A DNA stretch of 64,000 nucleotides from Hymenopellis radicata (Eukaryota; Basidiomycota; Agaricomycetes; Agaricales; Physalacriaceae), in the NCBI GenBank assembly GCA_015501595.1, contig JADNRX010000024.1, positions 124,001 through 188,000 on the forward strand, given 5' to 3'. Shown here in pieces: positions 32,454 to 44,690 of the stretch. Within the stretch, counting starts at the first letter, position 1. Each line of letters begins with the position of its first letter. A model generated the notes under the pieces. That model did not search any database. It was not told the DNA's origin and worked only from the letters and a program-made list of their open reading frames with translations. The translations under genes were made by a program, and so were the position numbers.

Positions 32454-34584
32454 GGCCGCTTGGGCCAACTTGAAATCAAGATCGCGATTTACTCATACAG
32501 CACTCCTACATCGATCCGACGCCAAAAGCTCGTGTCAATAAACTATGTTGTGAGTCACTAATCCTCTCCCTTTCTCCCTTTTTTTCTCTCTTTCCGCAAC
32601 TTGAAAAAACTTGAAAAACACGCCGTCTGAACAGACATAGACCATAGGCCTTAATTTCTTCTCCTCGTATTCAATCCTCGGAATTCAGCCCCCACCCACC
32701 TTCCCTTTTTTGGTTTATCGCTCACGCTTGGTATGTTTGCGTTTCATCCTATCCTTTCTTTCCAACCCTTTCACCTTGCGTACTGGTTTCGACGTTATCC
32801 CTCTGTCTGGACTTCACGTCCACGCCTGATCCTTTGGGACACCGCTTTCCCGGTGACGTCGTCTCCCCGCCACACACACAGATTAGATATGCCTGATTCA
32901 TCGGGTTTAAACATTCATGTTTACACAAGGCTAATAATCGAGTGGGCACAGTTCTTTACACTGTCTTTTCTTCTCCTCACCTAGTACCTGCTCCGGTCGT
33001 AACGGGTCCGTCCCACCTGTTGATCACAGCAGTTTTGTCTCGGTACGTGTTGTCTCGTGTCCGTACCGCGCCACTTACGCAGGGCACTCGCAGGTCGCAA
33101 CGGGTATTCCCACCTGCACGCTACGCACTGCTTTGTATTCTCACGTGTTACATACACAAAGTCTCATCATATATTTTTTCTTACTCTACTACGTCTCCTC
33201 ATCGTCGTGTTAGGTATGCCACTACTTACTCTAAGTACTCTCTCGTCATCGACGACGAAAAATTTGGGCACCCGCCGTAGCACTTAGTACTATTTCCATC
33301 CCTCTATGTAGTGGTACAAATTCCCAATGCTACTTCGACGGCGGTTCATGGCTACCTCGCGGGATGAGATGATTGGACGCTAGTTACTACCTTGCGCACG
33401 AGACGCGTTCTTGTGATCTTGCCTTATCTCTGCGCGATTAGTCTTGCAAATCATGGAAGCCTGCATCAGCGTCTTATGATTCAATGCAAGCGTCGACAAT
33501 TAGCTCTCGTTGAGACGCATCTGGTTAATCCCTGATTGGACATGACTCCTTTGGGTAGCACTCGACTGTAACTTTTGCCTGCAGAGGGCTGATCACGACC
33601 CACTTCCCGCCGCGATGGACAATTACTGCCTAGTTGAGCGGCGGCACCACAACGGGCTTGTTTACTTGACTTGACAATCACCACCCTTCCTGCTGTACGT
33701 GTACTCTAGAAATTCATTATCTACTGCTGCTTGCGAGAGAAGTCTGTACGTTTCATCGACCGCCGCCTCCTCATCATCGTACGCAGGCTGTACGACTCGT
33801 CACTAAGGCCTTTGTTGTGATTTCTTGCGTTCTCGGGTACCAGTAACCAATCTCAGTGCCCGCCACAGTCCCTGTGTCGCGCGAATGCGCGTACCACAAT
33901 ATCTAGTTGATAGCTCATGCCAGACGAGCATTACCACGCTCAATAGAGCGGGAAGCATTCGTGTGGCATGATCCCTCGCAAGCTTCAAGTTGGTGTGGAC
34001 CGCGTCAGGAAGTCCGGTAAGTCAGGTCTGCAGATCTGCTCACTCTGAGAGGCTTCTGCCACGGGCGAGTGTGCCCACGACGCGAGTGAGCAGAGTGCGT
34101 TGACAAGAAAGGAAGCGATTACCTGATCGGGATGAAAGTTGCCCGATCAAGAGGTAGAAACAACGCTTGCCTAATCCCCACCACGTCCCCAGTCGTCAAG
34201 TCATTATTTTGTCAGGGAAAGAAGGCGTTACCGCCGCTTCTGAGGTAACGAAGAAGCACTTGTATGTGAATTCGATTCGAGTTTGTCAGGTATGCGACCA
34301 CTTGCCTTCATTTTCTCAAAGACTGAGTCTTGCCATTCGTTAGGCCTGAGGTTGAGCCGCTCAAACATCCGGTCTATACTGCGCCGGTCTTCCAACCCGA
34401 CTGTTTGATGACGACTTGAATGTTATATTTCGGTCTTGTGTCTTTTCCGGTCATGCTTCTGACAGCGCGAATGATTCCGCCGCGCTAATCGCAATCAAAC
34501 GTGGGTGTAATGAAGGTCGAAGTTGAGGTAAACATCGGTATATATACCGTGGACGTTCTTTGCTATTCGCTACCTGCATTCGCT
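32454..34584. other. Intergenic region, 2.1 kb
   Basis: Pyrimidine-rich plus strand at 32550-33300, with the second copy of the diverged repeat inside. No convincing gene. The end includes the promoter region of the DUF2235 gene, with TATATATACC near 34538. Confidence 0.4.
33427..33530 (+). repeat. Diverged direct repeat, copy 2
   Basis: Second copy of the repeat at 30471-30560, about 2.95 kb away in the same orientation, with ATCTCTGCGCGATTAG, GCCTGCATCAG, ATTCAATGCAAGCGTCGACA and GCTCTCGTTGAGACGC. Confidence 0.4.
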
Positions 34585-36641
34585 ATGGCTGCCTCTCCTT
34601 CCGCGTCCAACGACAGTACCGACAACTATCCCGGCTTCGAGACGACATCCTCGCCTACAACGGAATACTTTCCTTCAAAAGCTTGACGAGATCATACCGC
34701 CTCAACACGCCAATCGCACCTTAGTGTTGTGCTTCGATGGGACAGGTACCGATTGGCAGTCGTCCACTAAACGGCGTCCTAACTATTTTCACTAGGTGAC
34801 CAGTTCGACAGCGACGTGCGTCAGCGTTCGTCTTCCAAGTTTGTGCACTATCTCACTCGTGTTCATAGAATTCAAACGTTGTCAATTTCTTCGCCACACT
34901 CAAAAAGGATGATTGCAGCAAGCAGCTAGTGTATTATCAGGTATGATTGTCTTTGTTCCCTTGTTCAACGTTACCGACGTTTTCTGCCAGGCTGGCATAG
35001 GCACCTATTCCGTTCCGCAAATTGCATCCCCTATGACTGCCCGCCTCAACAGGATCTTCGACACGATGGTTGGCGTGCATCTCAATGCTCATGTCATGGG
35101 TACGTCCCCCAAGATTTTGGTGCTCCTCCTACTGAGCTTATCACCTTAGGCGGCTACGAGTTTATTATGCAGAACTGTACACCTCCCGCTATTAGCTCGT
35201 CATCAACGTTAAACTCACTTTGCGCTAGATGAAGCCGGGGATAAGATATGCATATTCGGGTTAGTCCTCCTCATCGAAGCGAACAACGCCAGAAACTGAC
35301 ATCTCCGCAGTTTTTCACGGGGTGCCTATGTAAGAGCCATATGACTAACATCATTCATATTCTGAATCTCCACAGACGGCGCGTGCGTTGGCAGGAATGT
35401 TAGTACCGTCTTCATCGAGTTCGCGCCCGTACTAACACCGACTATGTAGGATCCACAAGGTACCCGTTCGCGTTAAGCCTCGAAATCCTTCTCTTAAACT
35501 TCACCGTGTGTAGGTCGGACTCTTGCCGCGATGCAATCATCAGCAGGTTCCTTTCGCGTACAAAATGTACTCCCGCGAGGATGAGATCGGATGGACCCAA
35601 AGCGCGGAATTCAAGAAGGCCTTCTCCATCGACGTAGATATCGAGTTCCTTGGCGTTTGGTATGTCTTATCTCCCTCTCTGTCATGCTACTTACACCCAC
35701 GATAGGGACACAGTCGGCTCTGTAGGCGTCTTCCCGCGCCGTCTCCCATTCACCGCCTCCAACACACACGTGCGGCATTTCCGCCATGCGCTCGCGCTGG
35801 ACGAACGCCGCGTCCGCTTCATTCCCTCGTTTTGGCACCGCCATGTGCACGAGAAGGGCGTCAAGCCGGGTGAAATGCCTTCTGCGAGACAGAGGAAATC
35901 GAAGCATCCAAACGAGAAGACCCTCGTGGCGTATGAGAGAGCATTTGAGGCTGCCCATACGCAGGACCACCCACACGAGAACGAAGAAACTGATATCGAA
36001 GAAGTGTGGTTTGCTGGGTGTCACTGCGGTTAGTACCTCCCTCATTAGGGCGTCCATACCTGATCCTCTTGAACAGATGTCGGTGGCGGATCGGTAGCCA
36101 ACGAGGTCCGCAACAGCCTCGCGCGCATCCCTCTCCGCTGGATGATCCGCCAATGCTTCCTGCTCAAGACGGGGATCATGTTCCACGCCGAGCTGCTCAA
36201 GAACTTGGGTCTCGATCCCACGACGCTCTTCCCCGAAGTCAAACCACGCCCGCCGCCCGTCACCTGCCCCATGCCGACGGCCCATCCCACGGAAGAGGAC
36301 GCAGACATAATGGACGCGGTGTGCCCGATATATGATCAGCTCGAGATTTCCAAGATATGGTGGCTCCTCGAGTGGATCCCGGCCAAGCTCAGGTTTCAAA
36401 ACTCGGACAACTCGTGGACAAAGGCGATAACGTGGGTGTTCTCGTTAGATATACGCTTGGGCTTTGTCTGATGTATTATCTATGCAGAGTCAACCGTGGT
36501 CGTTCGCGCTTCATTCCCCGCCAGCATCATGACGGTATAAAGGTACATAGGTCCGTCAAACTGCGTATGGAGGCGGAAGGGTTGAACTACAAGCCGCGAT
36601 CTCAGTGGAAGCCTGAGGTTGTCCCAACCTGGGTTGATTGA
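34585..36641 (+). CDS. DUF2235 alpha/beta-hydrolase-like protein
   Basis: Thirteen exons: 34585-34745, 34796-34815, 34869-34940, 34991-35099, 35150-35176, 35229-35259, 35311-35329, 35376-35398, 35450-35459, 35514-35659, 35706-36028, 36077-36431, 36488-36641. Core motifs are TLVLCFDGTGDQFDSDNSNV, YYQAGIGTY, the nucleophile elbow FGFSRGAYTARALAGM (GxSxG-like, Ser nucleophile), FLGVWDTVGSVG and FAGCHCDVGGG with the family Asp and His. DUF2235 is related to the catalytic domain of bacterial Tle1 phospholipase effectors; fungal members are uncharacterised. An A4 run at 34677-34680 needs one A fewer; then the coding length is exactly 483 codons. It is convergent with the aminopeptidase, 169 bases apart. 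Confidence 0.9.
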
Positions 36642-36810
36642 ACTTTTTTCCTCCACTTACAAGCATTTGTGAAGGAGGCGATGTATCCTTAATTATGCCT
36701 TCGATGTTCCCGAACATCTTCTTACTCTACACTCATCAATATTGCCGTGCTTTCTAATGTGGTCCAGAACCTCAGGAAATGAATAAATCGAGTTTTCTAT
36801 ACAGACATTT

Positions 36811-38669
36811 TTACACCTTTAGATTCTTCACGTACTCGACAAACGCCCGGACTGGACGCCCGGACATGCCCTTTTCCATGTACGGCGTGGGTCTCGTTAC
36901 TTCCATCGAACCCGCGATGTCTATGTGGGCCCACTTGACTTTTGGCGCCTCTCCATCAACACCGTCAACAAAGTGCTTTAGGAATAGCGCGGCGGTCGCG
37001 CTCCCCGCGGGGGTTCCTCCAACCTATACAATTTGTCGGTCCAGATGACAGCCTTGACGAGAAAGAACTCACATTCATCAAATCAGCATTCGATCCATAT
37101 ATCTGCGGACCATAATCCTCATCGAGGGGCATCCTCCAGAACCGGTCATATTCAGTCTCGCCCGCCGTGTTCAGAGCGTTCCAGAGCTCTGTCGAGTTGG
37201 TGAAGACACCAGAGTAATGTTCGCCAATGGCCACGACTATAGCGCCGGTGAGGGTCGCGACGTCGATGAGCGTGTGGGGTTTGTATTCGCTAGACGTGTA
37301 GTATATGGCGTCGGCGAGGACGAGACGCCCCTCCGCATCGGTGTTGTCAATTTCAATAGACTTGCCGTTCATGGCATAGACGATATCACCAGGCTTGGTG
37401 GCGCTCGGCTACATGGAAGGTTAGAATCCATATATGCTGAGAGAATTCGCCCTTACACCTGGCATGTTCTCCGTCAAAGGCGTAACGGTCACCAAATTGA
37501 CGGGCAGCTTTAACTTGGCAATTGCGAGTGTCGACGCAACAACCGTTGCAGCACCACCTTACTCAAGTTTAGTAACAAGACGGTTTTGTGAAGACGAAAT
37601 CATACCCATGTCGCCACGCATGAGCTTCATATTAGCTCCAGGCTTCAAACTAATTCCTCCAGTGTCGAACGTAATACCCTTTCCTACGAATGCTAGTGGT
37701 TGAGCATCTTTTGATGGAGCACCCTTGTAATGGCTAGCGACATAATCAGCACCTGATTGAGATTTTGACAGCGTGGCGCGACGTACATTTCCAGGAACTT
37801 GGCAGGCTCCGACGTGCCATGAGTGACAGACAAGAAGCTATTCATTCCCTTCTTCTCAGCCCACGCTAGGCCGATGTCAAAGGAAGTTATAACATTTGAT
37901 TATGGTCTCACCCTCGTCACGGACGATAACTTCAACATTTTCCAGACCCGCAAAGGCGGCTTTGGCGCGCTCAGTAAAGACTGTGGGAGTCATCATATTT
38001 GCAGGGAGTTCCATGAGCTAGCACTTCCATTAATACACGGTGCCAGCGTTACATTTAGCACGTACCGTGCGAGCAAAGTTTTGGGCTTCGGCGCAGATGA
38101 CACCTTCGTCCCATTCCTTGGAAGTCTGCTCCGGAGTAATGGTGAACTTCTCCGGAATGGGCTCCTTCAAATTGGGATTGAATCGGGAAGGTGGTGATGT
38201 CTTCAGAGTGAAAGAATACGCTGCGAGATGCGCCGCAACGGCTACATAAAAGAATGAGAAGGAGCGGTATGTAGATATTATAACACATACCAGAGGCGTG
38301 GGCGTCGTGCGTAGCATCGACCTTGACTGCCTTGACACCATCAAGGTCTTTGACAGCTTTGACGGCGCTCCCGACAGCTTTCCGAACCAGCTCCTTCTTC
38401 GCATTGCCACTTTTGTTTTCGAATCCTTCCCCCAGCGAGGACAGCGCTGTCAATTCCTCTGGTGCAGTCTTGTAGAATATCCTGGTAGTCCCAACCTTGG
38501 CAGGCTTTTCGCCGGACGGGGCGCTCTCCCAGAGTTCTGAGGAGCTTAAGAGGTTGTGGGGTACGACGCGAGCAGTAGTAGACATAGTCGCAGTCAGCGC
38601 AGATGTGAACGAGTTGATACCGGGGTGGAAATGGCGTGCGCCAGAAAGGAAAGACCTGGACAGGAGCAT
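36811..38669 (-). CDS. Leucine aminopeptidase, peptidase family M17
   Basis: Eight exons: 38669-38291, 38241-38066, 38017-37912, 37865-37787, 37733-37606, 37557-37457, 37408-37073, 37023-36811; exactly 505 aa with no frame repair. The M17 signature NTDAEGRL is present in [17 protein letters not shown]. The metal/active-site Lys region is [17 protein letters not shown], followed by [14 protein letters not shown]. These enzymes form hexamers with two metal ions and remove N-terminal Leu and similar residues. The first 28 residues ([20 protein letters not shown]...) are basic and amphipathic, and a second in-frame ATG follows (MSTTARVV), so mitochondrial and cytosolic forms from two starts are possible. 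Confidence 0.95.
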
Positions 38670-39730
38670 TGTTCCGATAGTCTAAGTTTATATGGAAGCG
38701 GTCTGAATCGGCGCGTAATGGAGACCGGGAAGACCTGCCTGTTTTGGTCGACGCGAGAGTCAGGGTCGGTTGAAATTGGGCAGGCTATACTTAGGGCAGG
38801 TCACTCTATGTCCTATACCCAATACCCACACGTCCTAGATAGAGCCACTTCGCCGCCAGACCACTTCATCTTATGGCTCTAGGGACTTCTGCACGCTGTA
38901 GAGGACGATCATTTCTAAACTTCCAAGCCGCTTCCCGGTGGCGGTCTGACGGGCGAAACGTTTGTGTCTGACGCGTTTTCCGTAGCGCAAGTGGCGTTCT
39001 ACGTTTGAACTTGACCTTGTTACTTGTATGCCAGTGAGACGTTTGCCCTTATTCCCTCCAATCGCCTTAGCTATCTCTGAGGCCAATGTACTATCGCTGA
39101 AGGATCGCGGCTTCCGACTCACAAGGCCCAGCTTCTTCGGGGGTTCTGTTGTGTCGGGCTTCGCAAGAAGGCCCCAATCGATGGAGGTCCACGGGAGAAG
39201 TTCCTAGGTCCATTTTTCTGTGAGTCCTCTAATCACGAAAGTGAGATCGCCACTATGTGACCACTTCAAAGTTTCTCGACATGATATGCGATGCTTCTAA
39301 AGAACATTATCCCATTGTACATAAGTATAATTTTTAGCACCCTGAAGATGCTCTTGTAAAACCCCCAAAAGAAAACCGTCATAGAAGAATAAGTTATTTA
39401 AGAAATGTCAATGTGTAGTCTGTACGTGTGTGAAGTATATGCAGATGTGAAGTGTACAATGTCATGAAGAAGTATAGTAGACACCTTCGCCGCGAGACGA
39501 CGTCCATGTGCATCGCGGACCGCGTATGCACTCCGCGCACGAGCGCAAGCATCTTTGCTGTTCCTGTTCCGGTACATGGCGTGGCCTTTGTTCGACTGAC
39601 ATCTGCAATCTGTATTCAGATCGTGTCAGACAAACGTTGGCACAAGACGGGAAGGAATACCCACGCAGTGTTAAATAGGTGGCGCAAGGGCTTTGGGAGA
39701 TGGGGGAAGGACAGGGGATAGAGTGGTGAT
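38670..39730. other. Intergenic region
   Basis: About 1.06 kb upstream of the aminopeptidase and downstream of the bZIP gene; no coding signal beyond short frames. Confidence 0.4.
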
Positions 39731-40333
39731 TCACTCAGGAAAGTCAGGGCATGCGACCCCGTGACTATGCAAGAGCTGCTTTAGAGTAAGCGCACGCGTC
39801 TTCCAGACCTCCTTCTCCATCTTCAACCTCTCAACCGTCTCGGCCAGATTCTGAGTGTACTGCATCTTGCGCCTGCGGCTACGCCTCGCCGCAAGCGTGT
39901 TCTGGCGACGCTTGTACTCGATCTTCTCCTGGTCGGTGGCGTTAGCAGCAGGAGGTTCTTCCATCAACTCGTCTTCCTCGTCGGAAGGAATGGACTGGGC
40001 CCGAGTCTGGGGCTGGCGGCGACTGAAGTAGCCGGGAACCTCTTTGCGCGATGTGGTGGATGCCGTGACATATCGACGCGGCTGGGTAGGATCATCCATA
40101 CCAACTTCAGGAGATCGACGTGTCCGAACAGGACCAGTCAAGGCACGAGGAGTGGCGGGATTGGCATATGAAGTCGCATAGTTTCCGTCCGGTGAGACGC
40201 TCCCATTGTTCATGAGCACCGACTGCTGGTAGTAGGCGGCGGCGGGGTCGACGGGATAGGAATAAGAGGGATATGCGGGATTAGTCATGTTGTATGTGCT
40301 GGAGGAGTCACCAGGAGTGTTTCTGTAGCTCAT
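39731..40333 (-). CDS. bZIP transcription factor (Gcn4/CpcA-like)
   Basis: Single exon, 200 aa from ATG 40333. The N-terminal two thirds are Pro/Tyr/Ser rich with an acidic stretch (IPSDEEDELMEEPPAA). The C-terminus is a basic region (KRRQNTLAARRSRRRKMQ) with the N-x-x-A-A-x-x-(S)-R pattern, then a short leucine zipper (LAETVERLKMEKEVWKTRAL followed by TLKQLL). The pattern resembles Gcn4/CpcA regulators of amino-acid starvation. The frame continues open upstream without an ATG, so 40333 is the first usable start. A translated-looking frame ends only 86 bases upstream. Confidence 0.85.
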   Translation of the reverse strand: MSYRNTPGDSSSTYNMTNPAYPSYSYPVDPAAAYYQQSVLMNNGSVSPDGNYATSYANPATPRALTGPVRTRRSPEVGMDDPTQPRRYVTASTTSRKEVPGYFSRRQPQTRAQSIPSDEEDELMEEPPAANATDQEKIEYKRRQNTLAARRSRRRKMQYTQNLAETVERLKMEKEVWKTRALTLKQLLHSHGVACPDFPE

Positions 40334-40419
40334 GTCACGTCGGGAGCGAAGAAGGCTTCGAATGATGAAGTATGAGTCGACATCAGTCAATGGTCTTCCT
40401 TAAGTACATGACGGCGATT

Positions 40420-40852
40420 TTAGAGAACAGTGCAGTCGTCATACGGGTGGCTGTGATGATCATCAAAATGCACAGCACCCGCCCCTCGTCGTCTTTTGCT
40501 TTTTCCGGGCATAGCCCCGATGAATGACACTGACGTCATATCGGAGATTAACTTCCAGCGCTCGCGCTGCCAGGTAAGAACATGGAGGGAGCTCTCTGCA
40601 ACAATGATTTCTGCGCCGCCTTGCTGAAAGGTTCGAAACACATTGCCGGACTGCTTTTCTAGTTCTAAATATTTCTTCAACGTTCACTCCGCGTTCAGAA
40701 TGCTCTGTGAACTTTCGACCCGGAATCGTCGCTTTCCCACCGCCCGACCTCCGGGTTAAATGAATGTTAAAGCTTACGCACTTCTTCTTATTACGGGTGC
40801 GAACGTACCTGACCAAGCGGTCCTTGAGGTAAATAACACCGAAGTGGCCCAT
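40420..40852 (-). CDS. Small unidentified protein just upstream of the bZIP gene
   Basis: Proposed exons 40852-40778 (MGHFGVIYLKDRLVRYVRTR...) and 40674-40420 (YLELEKQSGNVFRTFQQGGA..., WQRERWKLISDMTSVSFIGA, ending HPYDDCTVL), joined by a GTAAGC...AAG intron of 103 nt; 109 aa. The second exon has clear protein character; the join and the first exon are less certain. I do not recognise a family. Its stop lies 86 bases before the bZIP ATG on the same strand, so it is either a separate tightly packed gene or lies in the bZIP 5' leader. Confidence 0.45.
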
Positions 40853-42848
40853 GGGGTTTGAGTTTCAACGTGTATATACTAGGACTAAGCTATTCCGGTT
40901 GGCGCGTAGAACACATACTATACTGAAGTCTATTGAACGTTAACGCACATCCACAATCGCTCTTCGTTCTCGAAGTGCGATTGATAGATGACACGTTTGC
41001 GGACACATACGGCTTTTCCTCATGTCCGCGAATTCAGCATCGCACAAGAGGCGTTGAGTAAGGTACATCATGGGGGTAAATCAAAACGTTCTCGGAGAGA
41101 TGAGAACTGATGAGAAGCGGAGGCTGATTAGATTGGGTTGTGGAATTGACGGATCTCAATTCCAGTGTTAGTGCCCCCTCCAATCCCACGACACTCACCC
41201 TCCGACCATTCAAATCTCCCACTAATTGATCACTGATTGAAGGAGGCTGTGCGAGTCCTGATCGCGTTGCTATTTACACCTGCAGGCGTATATTTTCGAG
41301 AAAGGCACTCGCATCGCCTTGAGAGCCTCAAGGCGCGTGACGTCAGTACGCGTCCATCAAATTATGACGAATGATCCCCATTGCGGTGCAAACCCTTCAA
41401 ACGCGTGGCCCGCCAATGAAGTCATTGACGTGATGTTGGTCGTCTAGACCGCGGTTTTGCATAGGCGAGCTCCGGCAATAACACTAGGCACTACGGAGTG
41501 CAATGCAAGTGCGGGAGGTAATCAAGACGGAACGCCCTCGGAATCGCCAGTGCATTTGCTGATACATGATCCATGATGCTCAGCTCAGAGCAAGTTATTT
41601 CAGAAGACGCGAGATGCCGCCAGTCGCAGCCAGTGCAAGTTGAGTGCGAGTCGCCGGGATCTTCCGCGAACGAGTTACCCCGAAAAGGAAACAAAACGCA
41701 TATATCCGATCAAGACAAGTACCTGTTCTCGTTGACGTTGATCCTTTCATGGAAGACTGATTGAATCCGGATCCCAACAGAGAAGTTGCCTAGTTGTACC
41801 TTCTCTCTAGCGCCGACCAAGGGGAGATGGGCTTAGTATATTACATCTAGATCGAGAAAGGATGGGTGTTCTCGATAGCCCATATGCAAGAAAAAAGCGA
41901 GGACGGTATATGCTGAAGACAATGTAATCAGCCTCTGGCACAAGAACCTGAAAAAGAAACAAGAGCAAGAGCAAGAACGTACCACGGATCTTCAACGTAT
42001 GCTTCCGTTCGCAGTACTGAACTTACTGAACGTTATGTTTGCATTTGCATTTTCAAAGTCGGGCTTCCGTAAAGTCTTCGTAATGGGCCTGTCAGGAAAG
42101 CTCCGATAAGCAGTAATCTAACGGGAAGCAAGCCGGCAGACTTAGATTCCCGACTTCTTTACTAAGGACTCCCGATGGCAGTGTCCAGAAGGTACGCACA
42201 ATGTGTTCAATGGTTGCCATGATGTCCACGTATATCGGCCTCGGTTACTAGTACTGCATGAAACAACCGAACGTTAATCATACGGAAGGCAATTTAGATG
42301 ACGGAGCTAAGGACTGCAGATAAGATTCTGCTCCGTAATGTTGCACTGCACTAGAATAAGAACAGACTGCGAAGATCACTCGTAAATGAGATGCCGGCCC
42401 GCCGATGGTGAGGAGTTTTGTTACAGAGGGCCGCGGCAAAGACGATATAGTGACGCCAGAATCTGCTTGTAGTACGTGGACGAGGTGTTGCAGAGAACGT
42501 TTTCAGGTCATCATTCGGAGAAGGCAAGAAAAAGCGATTGAAAGATTTTCGATTCACAGATTCTGAGCCATTCCTGACCTGGTGATTGAAGCATTGACGG
42601 CTTCCAACATCCAACTAGGCAAAAAAAAAACTGTCAGAGGTAATGCATGGTGTGTATAGCATAGCTTTTACCGCACGCAGATAGCATTTCGTCCCAAGGT
42701 TATGCCACATTAAACAAGATACTCGGGGGCTGCAGAAGTACGAGGGACAAGTTGAAGTGCTATTATCCATATGCAGAGAGATCGCAATGTCCGAAAAAGG
42801 AGATAGCCCCCGGCATCCGGCCCGCGAGACCACTTGCCTTTCGCCACC
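40853..42848. other. Intergenic region, 2.0 kb
   Basis: Several short frames, none with splice support. Includes a run of ten A near 42620-42630. No gene called. Confidence 0.4.
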
Positions 42849-43533
42849 ATGGCAGGACCACAGACGGACCAATTTCTGGATCTACTCATCCAGTTGAAGG
42901 TTATTACATTCTCCAGTGTCTCCGAACCGTAATGTTTGACAGTTTTAGGCAGAAAACAACCCCAGCCGCTGCCAAGTCAATCCTCAACGCGCAACCACAA
43001 ATTGCGTATGGACTAATCAAGCTCCTCGTGGAGATGAACGCCGTGGATATTGAGGTGTTCCAGGTTTGTTCCCATTTATACTTCGTTTCCCACCCCCAAT
43101 GTATATTATGCAGAGAACCTTAGCGGAATACGGCGCGCAGCAGCAGACGCAAGCAGCCCCAGCACCACCAGCACCACCAGTCGCGCCATATCACCAGCCT
43201 CAACCCCAACAGGCCTACCAGGCGTATCCGCCTCGACAAGCCTACCCTCCTCAAGCCCAGCCGACCTACCCTACACCACCAGTAGCGATGAATCCCGTGC
43301 TCGCGGCTCTCCCAGAAGAGCAGAGGGTACGGTTCTCCATCCCATACCTTGCATAACTGACTACCTGAAATTAGACGATGATCCTCGCGGTGCTGGCAAT
43401 GACACCAGAGCAGATAAACGCGATGCCTCCCACAGAGCGGACGAGTATTATGCAACTGGTACGTGCGTCCCTGTCCAAAAAACCCATGCTGATCATGGAT
43501 GTTTGATAGCGTGCGACGTTTGGCGGAAAGTAA
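42849..43533 (+). CDS. CSTF2-hinge protein without RNA-recognition motif
   Basis: Five exons: 42849-42899, 42953-43063, 43114-43326, 43375-43458, 43510-43533; 160 aa. The start has a perfect context (GCCACCATGG). Residues about 5-55 match the hinge domain of cleavage-stimulation factor CstF-64/Rna15 (LLIQLKKTTPAAAKSILNAQ, PQIAYGLIKLLVEMNAVD). A Pro/Gln/Ala-rich linker follows, and the end matches the CstF-64 C-terminal helix bundle (MILAVLAMTPEQINAMPPTE, RTSIMQLRATFG). The hinge binds CstF-77/symplekin-type partners and the C-terminus binds Pcf11/Sub1-type factors in mRNA 3' processing. The usual N-terminal RRM is missing, and there is no upstream exon encoding one. Confidence 0.85.
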
Positions 43534-43938
43534 TTTTGTTGCTCCAAGGCTTTAGTGTTGGCAGGGATTGCTGGAACTGAAATTTGCCTCAAGCTCTGTC
43601 TTGTGTGTAAAGCCTGTAGCTGGTCAACGTGTCTCGCTTCGACGGCGGCACCGGTATGTCCAGGTCGTACGAAGCAGCAAGAGGTCTCGAGACTTGTATA
43701 ATTTCCTTGTATCTTAGAACATGATATATCCCCTCCCTGCAACATAGAACGGCGAGACAAACCAGGATCACATATTGCTTTCGATGAAAGGACATTCATT
43801 CGGGAGCATACAGATTGACACGACATAACAATTTTCGTATGACTATTTGGACAAAGGGTCCCAAGCGGTATTCATGTAAGTTCGAGATTATACCTGTCAG
43901 AAAGATTTAGACAAAGATTACAAGTTGAGTCCTAGGAC
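43534..43938. other. Intergenic region between convergent genes
   Basis: 405 bases, no coding signal. Confidence 0.4.
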
Positions 43939-44690
43939 CTACACTGTTGGCACCATCTCTTGCTTCAAACCTGTGATGTTGACAGGTATTCCTAGCTGGC
44001 CGAAGATGGTCGCAGCACTGCAGACCATCACATTAATCGAAACCGACTACAGAAGAGAAGGCAACTGTAACTCACCGGACATCTGCATCAGTATTAATGA
44101 GATCCAAATATCCGAGCGGGATGATAGCGAGCGAGGCAATAGCTCCTTGCGTTAAAAGTACGTTTTCGATGACGCCAGATTTGGCCGTTCCAAAGATGGG
44201 AACAACGATAGGTTCAGGGAATGTGTGGTCGAAGGACGCGAACACGGTAGAGTTGATACCAGCATCGCTGGCCACACGGTCAAGGGTGAGCTCGATGGGA
44301 AGCGGGTTGACGACTGGGTTGGTTGATGCTCGAATCAGCGCACGTGAAATGGGATTAGCAATGACATAGGCTGACCGTCGAACTCGATACTGCAAACATG
44401 CGTTCAATGTCAATGCGCCGAGCGTTGTGTCGTGACTCACTTGACAAGATTGGTAACGAGGGTGGCGAGCTGCACGGCTTGTCAGTCTACTTGAGAAGGT
44501 GTCCAACCAAAGAACTGACTGTGATATTGACCGCTATACTCGACACTAGACCAATACCTAACGCGTTGATGATGTCGCCGATGGACAGTCCAGCCAGATC
44601 AGTATCCCGTGCATCGTTCTCGGGCGCTGGCGCCGCTGTGACGAACAACAGCGACACCGCGAGTTGTACGAGCAGAGTGAAGAAGAGCAT
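43939..44690 (-). CDS. Small secreted protein of unknown function
   Basis: Exons 44690-44520, 44469-44441, 44389-44076, 44017-43939; about 197 aa once one missing base is allowed in exon 3. The start MLFFTLLVQLAVSLLFVTAA is a clear signal peptide, followed by PAPENDARDTD. The body is beta-rich: NPLPIELTLDRVASDAGINS, FASFDHTFPEPIVVPIFG, VLLTQGAIASLAIIPLGYLD, AATIFGQLGIPVNITGLKQE. The repeated immunoglobulin-like pattern recalls secreted LEA14/WHy-type proteins of basidiomycetes, but I cannot assign a family with certainty. Without the added base, exon 3 is in two frames between 44389 and about 44300. Confidence 0.65.

Noticed and set aside
30471..33530. Calling 30.4-33.6 kb a complete LTR retrotransposon
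   Set aside because: The flanking repeats are short and diverged, no TG...CA ends or target duplication were found, and there is no gag-pol sequence between them.
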